Positions 1-12,196 are shown, counted from the stretch's first letter. The stretch is 64,000 nucleotides of DNA from Dipteris shenzhenensis (GCA_047967505.1 CM106541.1), one strand, 5' to 3'. Notes: generated by a model not told the origin, from the letters alone. A program made the numbers and translations.

Positions 1-960
1 AAATCAAAAAGCAAAGCTTTCCCAATCCACACCATTAGATCTTGAGAAAATCAATGTATGAAATTGAGACAAGTGGCTTCGTGAGAGCTCTTGAAAGCCA
101 AACAACCCTTTAGGCTACCTACCATAAATAACTGGAGGGACACTTTTTAAGAAAAGTGCAAGGAGAGCACTGCCTACTGCAGGCCTACAGGGTAGTGCTA
201 ACAAGATGAATGCTCTGTTAGATATCAATGCTCCACTCTCGTGTACCTACTCTACTTGTAAGCCCCCCATATGAGGAGAAGGCATTTGAGTAGCTCGGTT
301 ATCCCGTAGGTCCTCATTTGGACACCAGATGGGGGCCACGTGTGGCCTCATGGCTGGACGGCTTCAGATAGAGTTGGCACACTGCCAACTAGGCTACATG
401 CAAGTGCGGGAAGGCATTCCATGACTGACCGCACTGAGGGTAGACAGAGCATTTCCCGGGGCAGCCCACTCTCGGGCTATGCGGCCCGTTTGGAGCCCCA
501 GATGGATCCCGAATGGCTTTGGGCCGAACGGCCACTATAGGTTAGTTGCTCTATTCTGCGCCATGGTTCTAACGTGTGGTCGGTAGCCTATTTCGGGACC
601 GACCTCCAGTCGGTCGTTTTGGGCCGACTGGGTCGGTCTCCCAATTGGGTCTAATCGACTACGATTGGTGGCTATATAAGAGCAAGCCTGTGAAGCCCAT
701 ATCATCACTGGCTACAGCAACCCTGATTCCTTAGCATCCAGCCTCCATCATATATTGTTTCCAGCATGCCATCGAAGCTTCGCACACAAGAGCGCACGGT
801 TGGGAGGCAACGCCATCTATTGTATTAGTTTTATAGTAATCAAAATTTTGATTCTCCATACTATCTGCCTTTCTCTCTTGCATACGAGATCCTGTTATCC
901 GTTGAGCACAGACGTTGTATTGTTTTCTTACATGCTCATAAGTCATTCATGAAGCCTGCT
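1..960 (+). other. LTR-like promoter segment, no gene
   Basis: I see no credible coding region here. The stretch from about 300 to 660 is GC-rich with repeated GGTCGG/GGCCGA words. A clear TATA box (GCTATATAAG) follows at 671-680, and less GC-rich sequence follows that. A GC-rich upstream part, a TATA box and a short downstream leader is the usual layout of a plant LTR U3-R-U5, and the LTR inside the GRDP intron (26228-27313) looks similar in style. No paired LTR, primer-binding site or terminal TG..CA pair could be placed, so the assignment is tentative. A host promoter is the alternative. Confidence 0.3.
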
Positions 961-988
961 TGAGATGTGGAGCACGAGAGGGCGGAAA

Positions 989-992
<4 letters not shown>

Positions 993-1045
<53 letters not shown>
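993..1045. repeat. (GA)n microsatellite
   Basis: About 26 uninterrupted GA units. They sit between the LTR-like segment and unassigned sequence. Confidence 0.97.
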
Positions 1046-1048
<3 letters not shown>

Positions 1049-2764
1049 TGTAGGGAAAAGAGAGAAAGAGGGGATTATGTGGAAGTAGTTGCATTGGAAT
1101 ATGTCCAAATCTAGGAGAAAGATTTTTTTAAAAAAAATAATCTTAATTTCATTTCTTGAAGACGAATTTCATTACTAGGGCTACCTTTCAGGCACGCCAA
1201 CAAGGCAACTCCCTTTTTGACTTGCTCCCAATGGAGTAGGGCTTAGTAGACGTTTGGGCCTCAAAGATAAAAATGGGTGGATTTATTGCATTTTTATATC
1301 CTCTCTTTTCATGTCATTGGCATTCCTTGTTGGAAGGCATAAGCTTTTCATGGGGGTCTTGGTGGTTTCAGTGTTTGCATTTGTGGGAGCCTGGACTGTG
1401 CGGGTATTCACACGGATTTTTGGCTCAGTAGGCGGCAGTGGTGGCTAATTCATCGTTTGGCGTCTTCTCGTTGGATAGCTATCATAGGTGCTCACTGCTA
1501 CGCATGATTGAAGTTATTCATTGCTTTGGCACACAGATTGGCAGGTCTTTCACCAGCTGTGTTCGTGTCATGCATGGATTCTTTTGTGGAAGACTTTGGT
1601 GCTCTGTATCCATCTTCGAGATTAGCGGATTTAGGTGAGGCCAGGATTTTTGGGCAATGTTTGCATGATAGTAGGTTGAAGGCCTCTGGATTGATTTTGT
1701 TGGATTGTTCATGTATGTCATAGGAAAATCAAGGTGTCATTGGGAACCTTGCATCTCACTAATATGAAACAACTAAGCCCTACAATGAAGCAACTCGTCT
1801 TCTTTGCAAGCCTCGAGCAAAACAAGTTTTCCCTCCGCTTTGTCTTTATCTTTAGCCATCAACATATTGCATTTTGAGCTATTTATTCACATGGTAGTCG
1901 AATAGCAATTGCCATCTTAGAGCACTTAATGCGAGTGGAAGTCATCACTACTTCTTCGTGGGGTTATTACACATGCCTCATGATTGTCTCTTCCTGAGAC
2001 TTGCATGGGCCATCAAAACAACAGAAGCAATAGCAATTGCAAACAATAACATTAGGAACTTGTCATGAGCCCTTGGATCAAGGACTCGAATTTAAAAGCA
2101 CCCAATACATTGCGACCCTTGCATGATGGAGATCTAACCATGGACAATGTATCCAACCCATTTGCCATTGGATTTAATCTTTAATCCAATGGAAGGTGTT
2201 AATGAAGTATTGTCAAACTATTTAACAATCAATTAATTGTATCTACAATGTCCAAACATGAATAAAATGTTTTTAAATACATCCTCTAAACTTATTATGA
2301 AAAACACTAACATATAGCTAACACAACTTCATTGAATACATGTTACTATTGAAAATTTTCCTCTCTCTCTCTCTCTCTCGGTGAAACACGAGCTGTAGTG
2401 CTCATTCAATGCTTAAAGAAACACACGACTACCACTCTGGTCTTTATGGAGTGACCGAAGATGCCATCATCTAGCATTGCCGCCATTCATCTTTGGCTAC
2501 TATTTTAATAGCCTGAAGAGTGCGAGGGCCAGCTAGTGTGTCAATGTTGGTCAGCCAGTCGCTAGTTTCTTTGGATGCTTAAGGTAACAGGTTGCTGCCT
2601 CAACAGCTCAAAGAAAGAGCTCTATTCTCAAGAGCATTTTTAGGGTTGTTAGGCCGAAGAGCACGACAGAATGCGATGAAATCTTTTGCCTGGTGATAGA
2701 CTCGGACCTTGTTCTTTTGATAGAAACCCATAGTCAATGGAAATACATAGCATACCCTTTTTGC
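1046..2764. other. Unassigned intergenic sequence
   Basis: Only short ORFs without recognisable motifs are present. A short CT microsatellite lies at about 2361-2379. I see no promoter, RNA gene or clear transposon boundary. Confidence 0.6.
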
Positions 2765-3548
2765 TCAATATGACCAAAACCAAGATAAAGTCTTTTGCGC
2801 AAGCTGAGTTCCTCGAGAGGGGTCTCTCCTGTTGCCACTCGAATAAGGTTGGGTGAGCTCAAGCACATTTTGAGTCCATAAGAACAAATTGAGAACCTCC
2901 AAAGGGAGAATCATGAGCTGGAAACACAGATGCCTAGTATACTCAAGTGGCAAGCCACACTAGACCCAGCTAGAGAAGCAATCTAGCCAATAATGCATTC
3001 AAGAAGCAGTACACCATTGTGTGCATGATCCCCCCTCACATGTTACTTCCAAGTTGATAATCTCATTTCGCATGAGGTCAAATCCCAACTTGATAAACAC
3101 GTGGATTTAGCGCTTAAGGAGGAGAAATCTAGGGAAAACTTGCACATAATTTGTGGATTGGGGGTTTGCTGGAGCATTGGCGAAGCAAAAATTTACAAGT
3201 TCTTCTACTGTTTAAGCAATGCCTTGAGAATATAGCGAATTTCATACCCATGATCACTTGGGACATCGCAATAGTTGAGGCATTCCAACACACACCACAG
3301 AATCAGGCCATCATCACATTCAAGACACAAGAAGATAGGTTGGCAATCCTTCGCCATACAAAAGCCTTGAAATGTACCCATATATGGATAGCCATATATG
3401 GATAGCAGCAGATCTTACACCTCAACAGCTGAAGATGAAGGCTAATGAGCTTCAAAAAGTATGAAAAGCTCAAAAGAATGGCAAATGGGTAGTATATCGT
3501 AAAGGCATTGCAATCATTAAAGATTTGAAATTGGCTAAGAGGTAGATG
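2765..3548 (+). pseudogene. LINE ORF1-like relic
   Basis: From about 3060 to 3546 the plus strand reads as one degraded protein: a charged stretch (LDKHVDLALKEEKSREN), then QAIITFKTQEDRLAILRHTK, then DLTPQQLKMKANELQKV, a TGA stop, and KAQKNGKWVVYRKGIAIIKD. The order of an RNA-binding-like core, a D-L-T-P motif, a K/E-rich linker and a G-K-W-VVYR-G segment matches the C-terminal half of L1-type LINE ORF1 proteins. A 14-bp duplication of CATATATGGATAGC at about 3379-3404 shifts the frame just before the DLTP motif. Upstream, 2765-3000 is a possible coiled coil in broken frames. No intact start or full domain remains. Confidence 0.5.
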
Positions 3549-4565
3549 TGGAGACACTCAGTCCATAACTGATGTAATAAGACACCAGGATGGACTCTCT
3601 TTCGGTCTTCCATAGACTTTAATACTCTCTCTCTCTCTCTCTCTACCATGCCTTATCAGACAACCATGTGCTGCCCATCTCAAACTAGTAATATAACACA
3701 AGGCACCCTGCTTCCATATGATCATGGTCTCTCATTTGAAACACTAAAGAAGAACAAATGCACTACAATCAAGCATTGAACTAGAGGGATACCCTTGCAT
3801 CATATGGAAATATGGTAGTCCTCATAGACATAGTTTGCCAATATGATGCAGGGGTCTTCCTCTGAGTAACCACAATTAGGAATCTGTATCGTTTGTGATT
3901 TCCCTAGTGTATGATACATGAAGATGATACATAACCTATTGCTACATATTCAAGAGTAGCATAATTATAAATTCCCATCACTTGAGTGAAAACACGAGTG
4001 TAAAAGCACGTGCACAAGCTGTACGGTGTGCCTGGTTGATGCTATGTACAGTCAGTGCAGACTAGAGCATATGTACTTGGATGTATGGACTTTTATTGAA
4101 CCCGGATGTACTAAATATTGTTGTTTTTCATAGTGTATGTAGGTTGTATGGACAACTGACTAAGTGGCAGCGTAGAGGTGAAAGTCCTCTGTTAATGTGC
4201 ACAAGCTTGAGTTTGAGCTAACTTAAATGCCTTCGAGATTGGTTAGGAATTCCTAGCTCTATTCCCAGAGATTGCTCCTGGTTGTGAGCTATTCTGAAGA
4301 GATTCTACCGGAAGGGAGATGCACAATAGAAGCTTTCAATGTGGGGTGTAAACTCTCCAGGTGTAGGCTGATCATATATGTAATCACTCGCTACCTTGGG
4401 CACACCACTGGAGTACTTATGGCGGCAGGCAGGGGAATTGCGTGATCCAGAGTGAATTGCTAGTAACAGTTTTGGGCTGTATGCAAGCACTTGGGATAGA
4501 TTTGGATGCCTATTGCTATGTGTGGTGGGAGTAGAGCCCAGCAGGGTTATTGCTTGGAATATTGA
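3549..4565. other. Unassigned sequence with (CT)n
   Basis: A CT microsatellite lies at about 3625-3643. The remainder gives only short ORFs with no recognisable family. Nothing else is supported. Confidence 0.55.
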
Positions 4566-4566
4566 T

Positions 4567-5330
4567 GCCTTCTAGGAGTGAATCTATGTCACAACTTGGC
4601 TCGCCGTGTTCTTGTTTGAAAATATATTATGTCATTCTGGCTGCCTAATTGAATTCATTAGTGACCAAGGTACACATTTCATGAGGGAACTTTTTGAGTC
4701 TGTAACTAAGGAATTCATGGTAATGCACCAAGTTGCAACGACCTTCTATCCTCGGTGTAATGGGCAAGTCAAGTCCTTAAATAAAACAGTCAAGCTGGTC
4801 GTCACCAAGATAGTCAACTCCCATAGGCATGATTGGGACACCGAGCTACATGCAACATTATGGCCCTATTGAATAGCATACAAGGTAACCAATAATCTCA
4901 CTCCTTTACACATGGCTTTTGGATTGGAAGTGGTGGTACCATTACAATTTCTTGTACCAAGCTTAAGGATTGTTGTTGAGCATCATCTCGATGTGAGCCT
5001 GAGGCCATCAAATGGTTACATTAGCTTGCTGAGCTAGACAAACTGCATCTTTGAGTAGCATGGTCTCAACAGGTGATACAATGCTAAAGGAAAGCTTGGG
5101 ATGATAGGCATACCCAAACATCTTAAGAAAGGCATGCTTGTCTTGTTATATAATGCCAAGCATGCTCCTATCAAAACCATGGAATGGACCGTACAAGCTT
5201 ATTGAAGTATTTGATGATGGACACTTCAATTGGCTGACCTCCAAGGGCAAGTTATTCCATACCTCTTCAATGGTAGCTGAGACCAAGCTCACAATTGACT
5301 GGTGACTACACCTTGACCTTTCATGCAGCC
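4567..5330 (+). pseudogene. Ty3/Gypsy integrase C-terminal relic
   Basis: The frame from about 4606 contains the integrase core motif SDQGTHF, carrying the second catalytic Asp, followed by TTFYPRCNGQVKSLNKTVK. In the family the residue after NGQV/A is the catalytic Glu; here it is Lys, which a single GAG to AAG change would explain. After a TGA near 4872 the frame resumes with NNLTPLHMAFGLEVVVPLQF, typical of the integrase C-terminal region. Between about 5160 and 5290 a PFNGPYKLIEVFDDGHFQLA-like stretch recalls the end of the polyprotein. RT and RNase H are absent upstream, so this is a fragment. It cannot encode an active integrase. Confidence 0.8.
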
Positions 5331-6299
5331 ACATTAGACTGCTCAACATCCAGCAAGGCATAGTGGTCTTAATGGTGGATTAATAATGGCAGATTATGGA
5401 ATCAACGTGGAGTTCACGAACTTCAACACTGTAGTTATCTTTGATTTAATTATGATACTAGTCTCAACATGGCCTGTTTTGCAACATGCAACCTAAAGGG
5501 AGCACTATTGATGCATGGGCCTCTACACTTTGCATTTTTATTTGCTATCAGAACACAAATATTTGCTTGGTGAGGTTGAGCAAAGAACTTGCAATTGAGT
5601 CAGAGGAACAAAGAACATCAACAACAGATCACTCAGCTAGATGCCAAGCTAGAAGTTGCATGGCTTAACCATGATAGCACCTTAGAGACTGTTTGTTTAC
5701 AAGGAGAAGTTAACTGATTGTTTGTTGATCACTACGGTTCAGCAAGAGAATGATGACATCAAAGATCAACTCTGCATGTTGAGGAGAAATGAAAAGATGT
5801 TGTGGTGTCTCGTGGACGATGACCCTAGTAAGCAACCAAGAAGGAGACGAGACTCAATCCAAGATGACCCATCCAATCAAGGACACTCCGCCTCTAGAAT
5901 GCCTTCTACAACTTGAGGCCTCTGACATAGATCACCCAATCAACTGGCTCAAAGATTGTGGCACCTCAAGGAACTCTAGTAGTAGGTGCAATATAGGTTT
6001 GCACTCATCAGGTAGGACCTATGTCCTACATATCAACTGCCTATGCCATGTTGTTGCTAGATGAGCTGAGTTTTGCCGAATAGGTATCCATTTTGGAGTG
6101 CCCAGAGTCCTAGTAGGTATGTCTCCTTATTGCTAGGCCACTCACTCCATCAAGGGAATTTTTGCCAACTGCCCTATTTGCCTTTGAGGGTTATCCCTGG
6201 TCGAGAAGACTTTCAAGAGGCTTCCACATTGAATATCGAACCCTAGATGTGACCTTTTCAATCAGTACAACGGTTGCCCTACTTCAGTTTTGTACCAAT
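5331..6299 (+). other. Possible coiled-coil gag-like debris
   Basis: Several short overlapping frames between about 5560 and 5920 are rich in Q, E, K and N (for example NKEHQQQITQLDAKLEVAWL and QQENDDIKDQLCMLRRNEK). This suggests a decayed coiled coil such as occurs in plant LTR-element gag regions. No domain could be named and the frames are broken repeatedly. Confidence 0.3.
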
Positions 6300-7000
6300 C
6301 ACCAGCCTACATCATTCCCCTTGAATATCTAATTCGACCCTTTTCTTTAGTAGTGTGTTTTTTGCTTGTGTGTGCATGTAATCATCTGTGAGTCTATCAA
6401 ATTGAAGGAAAATTTTCGATTTCATTTCTGCAAGCCATTCTCTGACTGTTGGCAAGCACTGTTGCTGAACTGCCACTTGATTCTTGAGTTGTTGCAATTG
6501 GGTCTTTTGGGTTTCCATTTCCTCCTCATGTTCTTTTTTCTGTGTAGCTATCCATTATTGCATCTTGGCCAACTAATTACCTTGCTTCTCGAATTTTGAA
6601 ATGCGTAAAAATGGGTGTTGTTTCTCCTCCATGTCAGTATGTAGCTGCATGACGAATTTATCTTGCATATTGTTGTTCATGGAATGTGTGAACAATTCCC
6701 ATTGCATTGTCAAGATCTGTTCTGTACATTGTGCCTAGTAGGCTAGTATTAACAGTAGGTGTCCAGGCTGAAGGCCTAGCTGGGGCTGTTAGGGTTGAAA
6801 CAGTCATCTGGGCTTGAGAAAATTTGCTTGTAGGCTGGTGGCTGTGGATTTTTTAAGGTTGACTTTGATCCATTTATCCTTCTTGGTACTTGGAATCTCT
6901 ATCAATAGTTCTCTACCTCCAAGGGGTAGCTCCCACAATGAGTCTACCAAGGGTCTCTTAAAGACCATCTGATGTGCTTGTTTGGTAACCGACATCATTC
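6300..7000 (-). pseudogene. Minus-strand gag-like coiled-coil relic
   Basis: On the minus strand, 6760 to 6312 reads as a long coiled coil: a segment with DKFVMQLHTDMEEKQ, two stops, then EEEMETQKTQLQQLKNQVAV and KSKIFLQFDRLTDDYMHTQ, ending at a TGA near 6312. A second minus frame at 6998-6804 (GGRELLIEIPSTKKDKWIKV) lies upstream in the same orientation. The orientation matches the minus-strand LTR at 9791-10318, so this may be the 5' internal (gag) region of that element, now separated from its LTR by the LINE at 7003-9620. The coiled coil is visible; the gag assignment is inference. Confidence 0.4.
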
Positions 7001-7002
7001 AT

Positions 7003-9620
7003 GACACAGACTGGTTTCATCTAGGGCCGCAGCATCTTGGACAACATCTTCACATTTTGGGAGGTAGTGGATTGGTCCAGGGAGGAGTCACAGCCATTGG
7101 CCATCCTTCTCTTGGATTTTGAGAAGGCCTACGATAGGGTGGAGTGGTCCTTCCTGGAGGGCACTATGCGGAGATTGGGTTTCTCACACAGATGGGTCAG
7201 AGGAGTTTCAATGCTCTATGCAGGGAGCTGTAGCCAGATGCTTATCGAAGGACACATGGGTGAGTCCTTTCCTCTCTCGCTCAGTCTGCTAGGGCTGCCC
7301 ACTCGCTCCCATTCCTCTTCTTGTTTGTGGCCGAGACCTTGGGATACTACTTGAGATCACAGGTGGCAGGCCTCACAGGGTTGAGGCTCCCAATCAGACA
7401 GGAGGAGGAGCTACTTGGAGTTTGCAGATGACAAAGCCTTGTATGTTGAGGGCACCACAGCGAGTCTGGAGAGAGTTAAGGGAGCCCTAGCTATCTATTG
7501 TGAGGGCTTGGGTGCACGGATCAACTGGACAAAATCCATACGTTTCTTCATAGGCTTTGAGGAGACACTGGGAGGAGACACTGGAGGTCCGTGAGTGGGG
7601 GAGTGACTTTGGCTTCATATGGATATCGCAGGGCTAGACAGCGAGATACCTCGAATGCCAGGTTGGTATTGACATTACGATAGAGCAGCAGATCGCCCTG
7701 GTCCTTGAGAGTGTTCGGCGCAAGCTTCTCTATTGGAGCTCGGCCAAACTCTCTCTAGCAGGTCGTGCCTTAGTGGCAAACGTGGTCCTTCTTGCCACGA
7801 CCTGGCTTATCACCTCTTACTGGTGCTTTCACAGAGGATGCATTGGGCAGCTCCGACGCTTGGTACAAAACTTCCTTTGGGTAGGTTCGGACAGCACGAG
7901 GAACACTAGAGCCCACGTAACTTGGTAGACGGTGATCATGCAGCAGGCACTGGGAGGCTTAGGTTTTTCTTGATCCAGAGATGTAGAGCAGAGCCCTCCT
8001 GGGCAAGTTGGTGGTTCGTGGCCTCACCCCAGGTGCAGAGCCTTGGAAGCTCCTCTTACAATGAGGGCTTCTAAGAAACACCCCATGCACTAGGGGGGCA
8101 ACCTTCACATAGATGGATCTTCTTAGAGGCCCCCCTCACGGGGAAGGGTTCCCCCTTGATGAGGACCCTCCACAAGGTCTGGCAGAGATTGCTGGTAGGG
8201 GGTCTCATACGTGCTCTGCCCAGATGCAGAGAGGAGTTTGAGCATCAGTCCCTTATGTGGCACCTAGAGATCAGAGATAAGGAGGGACGTATGCTCAGAC
8301 ATTACACTCACATTGGTTGGGCACAGTGGGACAATGGTCCAACACGGTCCTTTGGTCGTTGGAGCGAGATTGACTTTAGCATTCTTGAGTCCTAGTGGGA
8401 AGGACTTCACGTATGGAAAGACAGCAGATGGTTGGGGCAGTTCTCCCATACTGGTGTTCCCTTGAGGATGTTGATGCAGCGAGAAAGCACACACCCCGAC
8501 TTCTTCTGTGTAGGACCTGGAGGCCTACTTCAACCACTCACTGAGAGAGACCTTGATATGGATGGGAGTCTTGATGCAAATCACTGGCAAATGATTAGAG
8601 TGGTGGGACATTTGGGGAAGGAGTGGCACATTGACCCTCCCAGTATCTCAGAGTAGGACGCCCCTAGATGGCGCCTTTGGCTGTGGGAGGGTAGACCCCT
8701 GAGGGAGGTCCAGTGGGATCCAGGAGAGTGGTTCTAGCCCTCTAGGGGCGGCCTAGCCGAGCAGGTGGATGAGGTGCTCTTCTTTTCCTACACTACACAG
8801 ATTGGCAAGAGGCTCCAGATGGACTCGTCGAGGTGGACCCCCTTGAGGGAGAGGCATTGGGTGACTTAGAGGCCTCAGGATGTTCGCTCCAGGTTTTGGA
8901 CATGGTTGTGGTCCAGTTTGCAACTGAGGAAGATTTCATACTTCTCCTAGCTGGCCGCCCATGGAGGCTTGCCCATTGGACTATGGTTGGAGCAAATGCA
9001 AGTGGAGGGGCAATGCCATTGTTGCTCCGATGGTGTCCTAGAGACTATCCGGCACTGCCTCTAGAGTTGTCACAACGCAGCAAGAATTTGGATGGTAGCC
9101 CTCAAGATCATGACACGTATGCAGAGTCTTCAAAGAGACTACACCTGGGGGCCTGGTTGACAAAGGGAGGACACGGGTTTCAGATTAATCAGATCTCTCT
9201 AGCCTACTGGATACAGGGTCAGAGCATCCAAAGGATAGCACTCCACTCCACAAGGCAGTCCCTCTTGATAGCCTATCCCCTCCTTCTCCTAGGGAGGACA
9301 TCATTTGGGAGGTGGTAGCCAGCATCATGGCATGGAACATTTGAGTGGCTTGTTGTGCAGTCATGTGATAGGTGAGCACCCGGTTCCACCCTTGGCTACC
9401 CTAGTCGCCATCAGGCAAGACATCATATACACACTATGGTCCACTTGGGAGCATGGGACTCTAGGCTCTAGGGTGACTATCGAGAGGCAAACTCATTTCT
9501 GCAACACTTGGCTTGTAGGAGTTTTCTACATCTTCACCCCGCGAGGGATTTGTTGGTTGTATAGTCCCTCCACTTGGCTGTTAGCCCTAGTACCAGAGAT
9601 TCCCTAGGCAGTGAGCTGGG
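7003..9620 (+). mobile_element. 5'-truncated LINE (non-LTR retrotransposon)
   Basis: The reverse transcriptase is recognisable in broken frames. SILDNIFTFWE and LAILLLDFEKAYDRVEWSF (7037-7160) give the first catalytic Asp. LEFADDKALYVEGT (about 7410-7450) gives the F-A-D-D catalytic box. A thumb-like region with SPLAGRALVANVVLLATTW-type sequence lies near 7740-7800. At 8925-9110 a frame reads FSWLAAHGGLPIGLWL, CHCCSDGVLETIRHCL and SCHNAARIW, the zinc-binding domain (zf-RVT) that ends plant LINE ORF2. A final tract (DIIYTLWSTWE, about 9420) closes the ORF. Many frameshifts and stops are present, and no endonuclease is found, so it is dead and 5' truncated. Its left end abuts minus-strand gag-like sequence near 7000 and its right end lies just before a minus-strand primer-binding site at 9778, suggesting nesting. 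Confidence 0.85.
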
Positions 9621-9777
9621 TTTCTCTGGAACAGGCTCGTTTTTCTTTCAGCCTTTTCCTTTTTTCCATACTTAGCACCTTTGGGGCTGCTGTTTTGTAT
9701 CAAGTCTTTCAAGCGTGTCAACAGATTGGAGAAAATAATGTCGCTTGCCTCCCACAATCAAGCTAGAGCATAGGTAG

Positions 9778-9790
9778 GCTCTAATACCAC
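9778..9790 (-). other. Primer-binding site of minus-strand LTR element
   Basis: Read on the minus strand, the LTR end is followed by G and then TGGTATTAGAGCC. This differs by one base from the sequence complementary to the initiator-Met tRNA 3' end used by plant LTR elements (TGGTATCAGAGC). It sets the LTR orientation as minus and marks this as a 5' LTR. Confidence 0.8.
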
Positions 9791-10318
9791 TGTTACGAAA
9801 ATTGAAATTAAACATGATCATAAATTCATGATTTTACCAAAACCATAGAAACCAAGAACAAGGAAACAAGTGGGGGACAGAAGAGAAAGAGAGAGCGACA
9901 TTGCATAGGGTCCAATCTGCCCCCCCTAGATGGTGGCTCTTGCTTTCCATCTAGAGTATTTATAATTATAATTCCAAAAACCAAAGAGCCAATAATAGTA
10001 CATCCAAAAGAATCCCTTGTCCACAATTAGAGGGATTGCTCAACGATATATAGACATCAAAATACACACCTTGCGATCAATTACAATAACTCCAGTAACA
10101 CTAGTGACATTAGTATTAACATGGAATCACCCACAATAGTAACCTTCTAGCCTAGCAAAACACAGGTAGTTAGGCATCCCCAACTAAACCCTACAAAGCA
10201 TCCATTAAGACCCCTAGTGCATCCAGTGCGCTCCTATGGAATACTTTGCCATAGTCACACTTGACTAAAATAAAATAATTTCCATAGTAAGAAATATCAG
10301 AAATACAATTCCGTAACA
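9791..10318 (-). mobile_element. LTR of family A (5' LTR, minus)
   Basis: The 528-bp segment has inverted ends TGTTACGA / CCGTAACA. It is preceded, in its own orientation, by no recognised element and followed by a primer-binding site at 9778-9790. Its reverse complement aligns by eye along nearly its whole length with 14594-15400 (shared landmarks: CTTACTATGGAAATTATTTTATTTTAGTC-like block, AAGTATTCCATAGGAG, GTTTAGTTGGGGATGCCTAACTA, GATGGTGGCTCTTGCTTCC-like block), so it is a multi-copy LTR family. No 3' LTR is in range. The internal region on its left is interrupted by a LINE. Confidence 0.85.
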
Positions 10319-10324
10319 TCTAAC

Positions 10325-10690
10325 CGATGCCATTTTTTGCAAAACGTGGCCTCCAAACGCACCATTACAAATTATGGGTGTAGACATGTTTATTTTACAC
10401 CAATCTTGATCATGAGGTCTCTATAATATCCGTGAATATAGTCCTCAGTATATATTGAAAAAAGATAAAACCAAGTTTGCATCCTTTAAAAAGCCGAATT
10501 AGAGTTTTGTTCCATTCAAACTTTCGTTCAAACTTCTACCCAAATTTTTAGCTTTTTAAAATCCACATAAAAAAATTGCCTCCAAAATGCTCATCCATTA
10601 TGGTGCATTTAGAGGCCATGTTTTGCAAAAAGTTGCCCCTAGAAGGACCATAACAAATGAAGGGTTTGGAGGCAAATTTTCTACATGAAA
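10325..10690. repeat. Cluster of inverted repeats, MITE-like
   Basis: The sequence at about 10330-10372 (TTTTTTGCAAAACGTGGCCTCCAAACGCACCAT...) is repeated inverted at about 10597-10635. The block at about 10568-10602 (AAAAAATTGCCTCCAAAATG...CATTATGG) is repeated inverted at about 10648-10682. The cluster can fold into nested hairpins and codes for nothing evident. It begins within 15 bp of the LTR end at 10318. Confidence 0.65.
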
Positions 10691-12034
10691 TTTTTGGAGG
10701 TTCATATTGGCACTTCTTGTAACCCCATGGGTTCTAAGAAACTTCAAAATATAATAATAGTGATTTTTTTTAGCAAACCCTAAATATACTGGTACATGCT
10801 ACATGAAATATACTAGTGCATGCTAAACATAATGGTACATGCCCAGTACATGCTACACAAATTTGTGAAATACTAGGTCCAATGGTCTAGTGTGAACCCT
10901 TTTAGCTTTATCTTTGATGACGCCATTTGGTGCATCAGGGAACACAACCTTCCCTAGTGGATTTTGGCTACCTTCATTTTAGTCTTAGCTTCATCTAATC
11001 TTAAACTAAATAGAGAATATTGCAATGCCTAGAATTCCTCTTTAAACACCTTTCAATTAGTGTCTTTGATTACAAATTCAATGAGATCCATTGATACATT
11101 ATTGCTTATCTAATAGGGGGACTCATCCTCTTGTAGCCTAGTAGCCTCTAAAACATCTAGCATGGTGAGATATCTAAAAGGTTGAGCATGGTTTAGGTAT
11201 ATTAAGAGGATAAGTTTCTCTCTCAATCCTCTCGTCTTGAACACCAATAGTGCATTCTATTGCCTCAATGTCTCGATTGATGCTAGCATGCAAAGCAATT
11301 GTAAAAGAAGAGGCTCCCTTAGGATCCTATTGTAATCCTCCACATAGTATGACTATCGTGAGGGTGGCATCTCTCTCTATCAACCAGAGAAGGAAAATGG
11401 AGCTGCTGTTAAGGGGTAGAGTGTAATACATCGATAGTGTAAAAAATCAACAGTTTTGGCTAGGATCTATAGAGTATTACATGTCGATATGGACCCACTA
11501 CTGAAGAGCTTTTGCTATTTGGATGGATTGGCTAGTACTAGCCTATCAAAAAATTGGAGGGGTAGGAAGGCAGGATCTCAAAGTTTCTTCTACTTTGATT
11601 GACTTGCAAAATACTGAGTGTATATGGTCACTCAAAGCTATGGAGTCAATTAATAACATCTAAGCTTTGAATGCCACTCTAGAGTAAGGCACCACTAGGA
11701 AGACAAATGGTGTGAGCTAGGGCAATAGATTAGCACATGGTGTGGACTAGGGCAATAGAAAGGATAATACCCAAAAGGCTAGCAATGAAAAATGAATGTG
11801 AAAATTACCTAAAGTGAGGTGGTTATAAAGGGGCCCGACCTAAGAATTTCTTAAAAACCTTCCTTTCTAAAATAATTTGTAGCAATCCCTTCATCACACA
11901 ACTCTCGTCTACATATTAAAATTCTTCAATTAGTCCCCTCCATTGCAAACTCCCCTCTAATACTAAAAGAATAAAAATACTAGAAAATTTAGAAATAAAG
12001 AGTTATCCCAAAACAACCACGGGAAATTAATAGC
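10691..12034. other. Unassigned AT-rich sequence
   Basis: No ORF with a recognisable motif is seen. Short reiterations of GGTACATGCTA / CTAGTGCATGCTA occur at 10790-10860. No gene or element is supported. Confidence 0.6.
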
Positions 12035-12035
12035 A

Positions 12036-12129
<94 letters not shown>

Positions 12130-12196
12130 CCATGCACGCATGCATGCCACACACACACACGCATGCATGCATGCACGCACGTACACACACACACAT
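12035..12196. repeat. Compound (CT)n-(CA)n microsatellite with ATGC tracts
   Basis: CT units run to 12059 and pass directly into about 34 CA units (to 12126). Then come alternating GCATGCATGC and CACACA runs up to 12196. Such purine-pyrimidine alternation can adopt Z-DNA in principle. Confidence 0.95.

Noticed and set aside
1254-1723. Small hydrophobic ORFs suggestive of a membrane protein
   Set aside because: They are short, overlapping, without a convincing ATG context or homologous motif.
8833-9318. 161-codon ORF that looks DUF4283-like (DFILLLAGRPWRLAHW)
   Set aside because: It is a shadow frame. The neighbouring frame gives the LINE zf-RVT signature FSWLAAHGGLPIGLWL, CHCC and SCHNAARIW in the position expected after the RT.
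12035-12196. ORFs of repeated Val-Cys / His-Thr
   Set aside because: They are translations of a CA/GT microsatellite.
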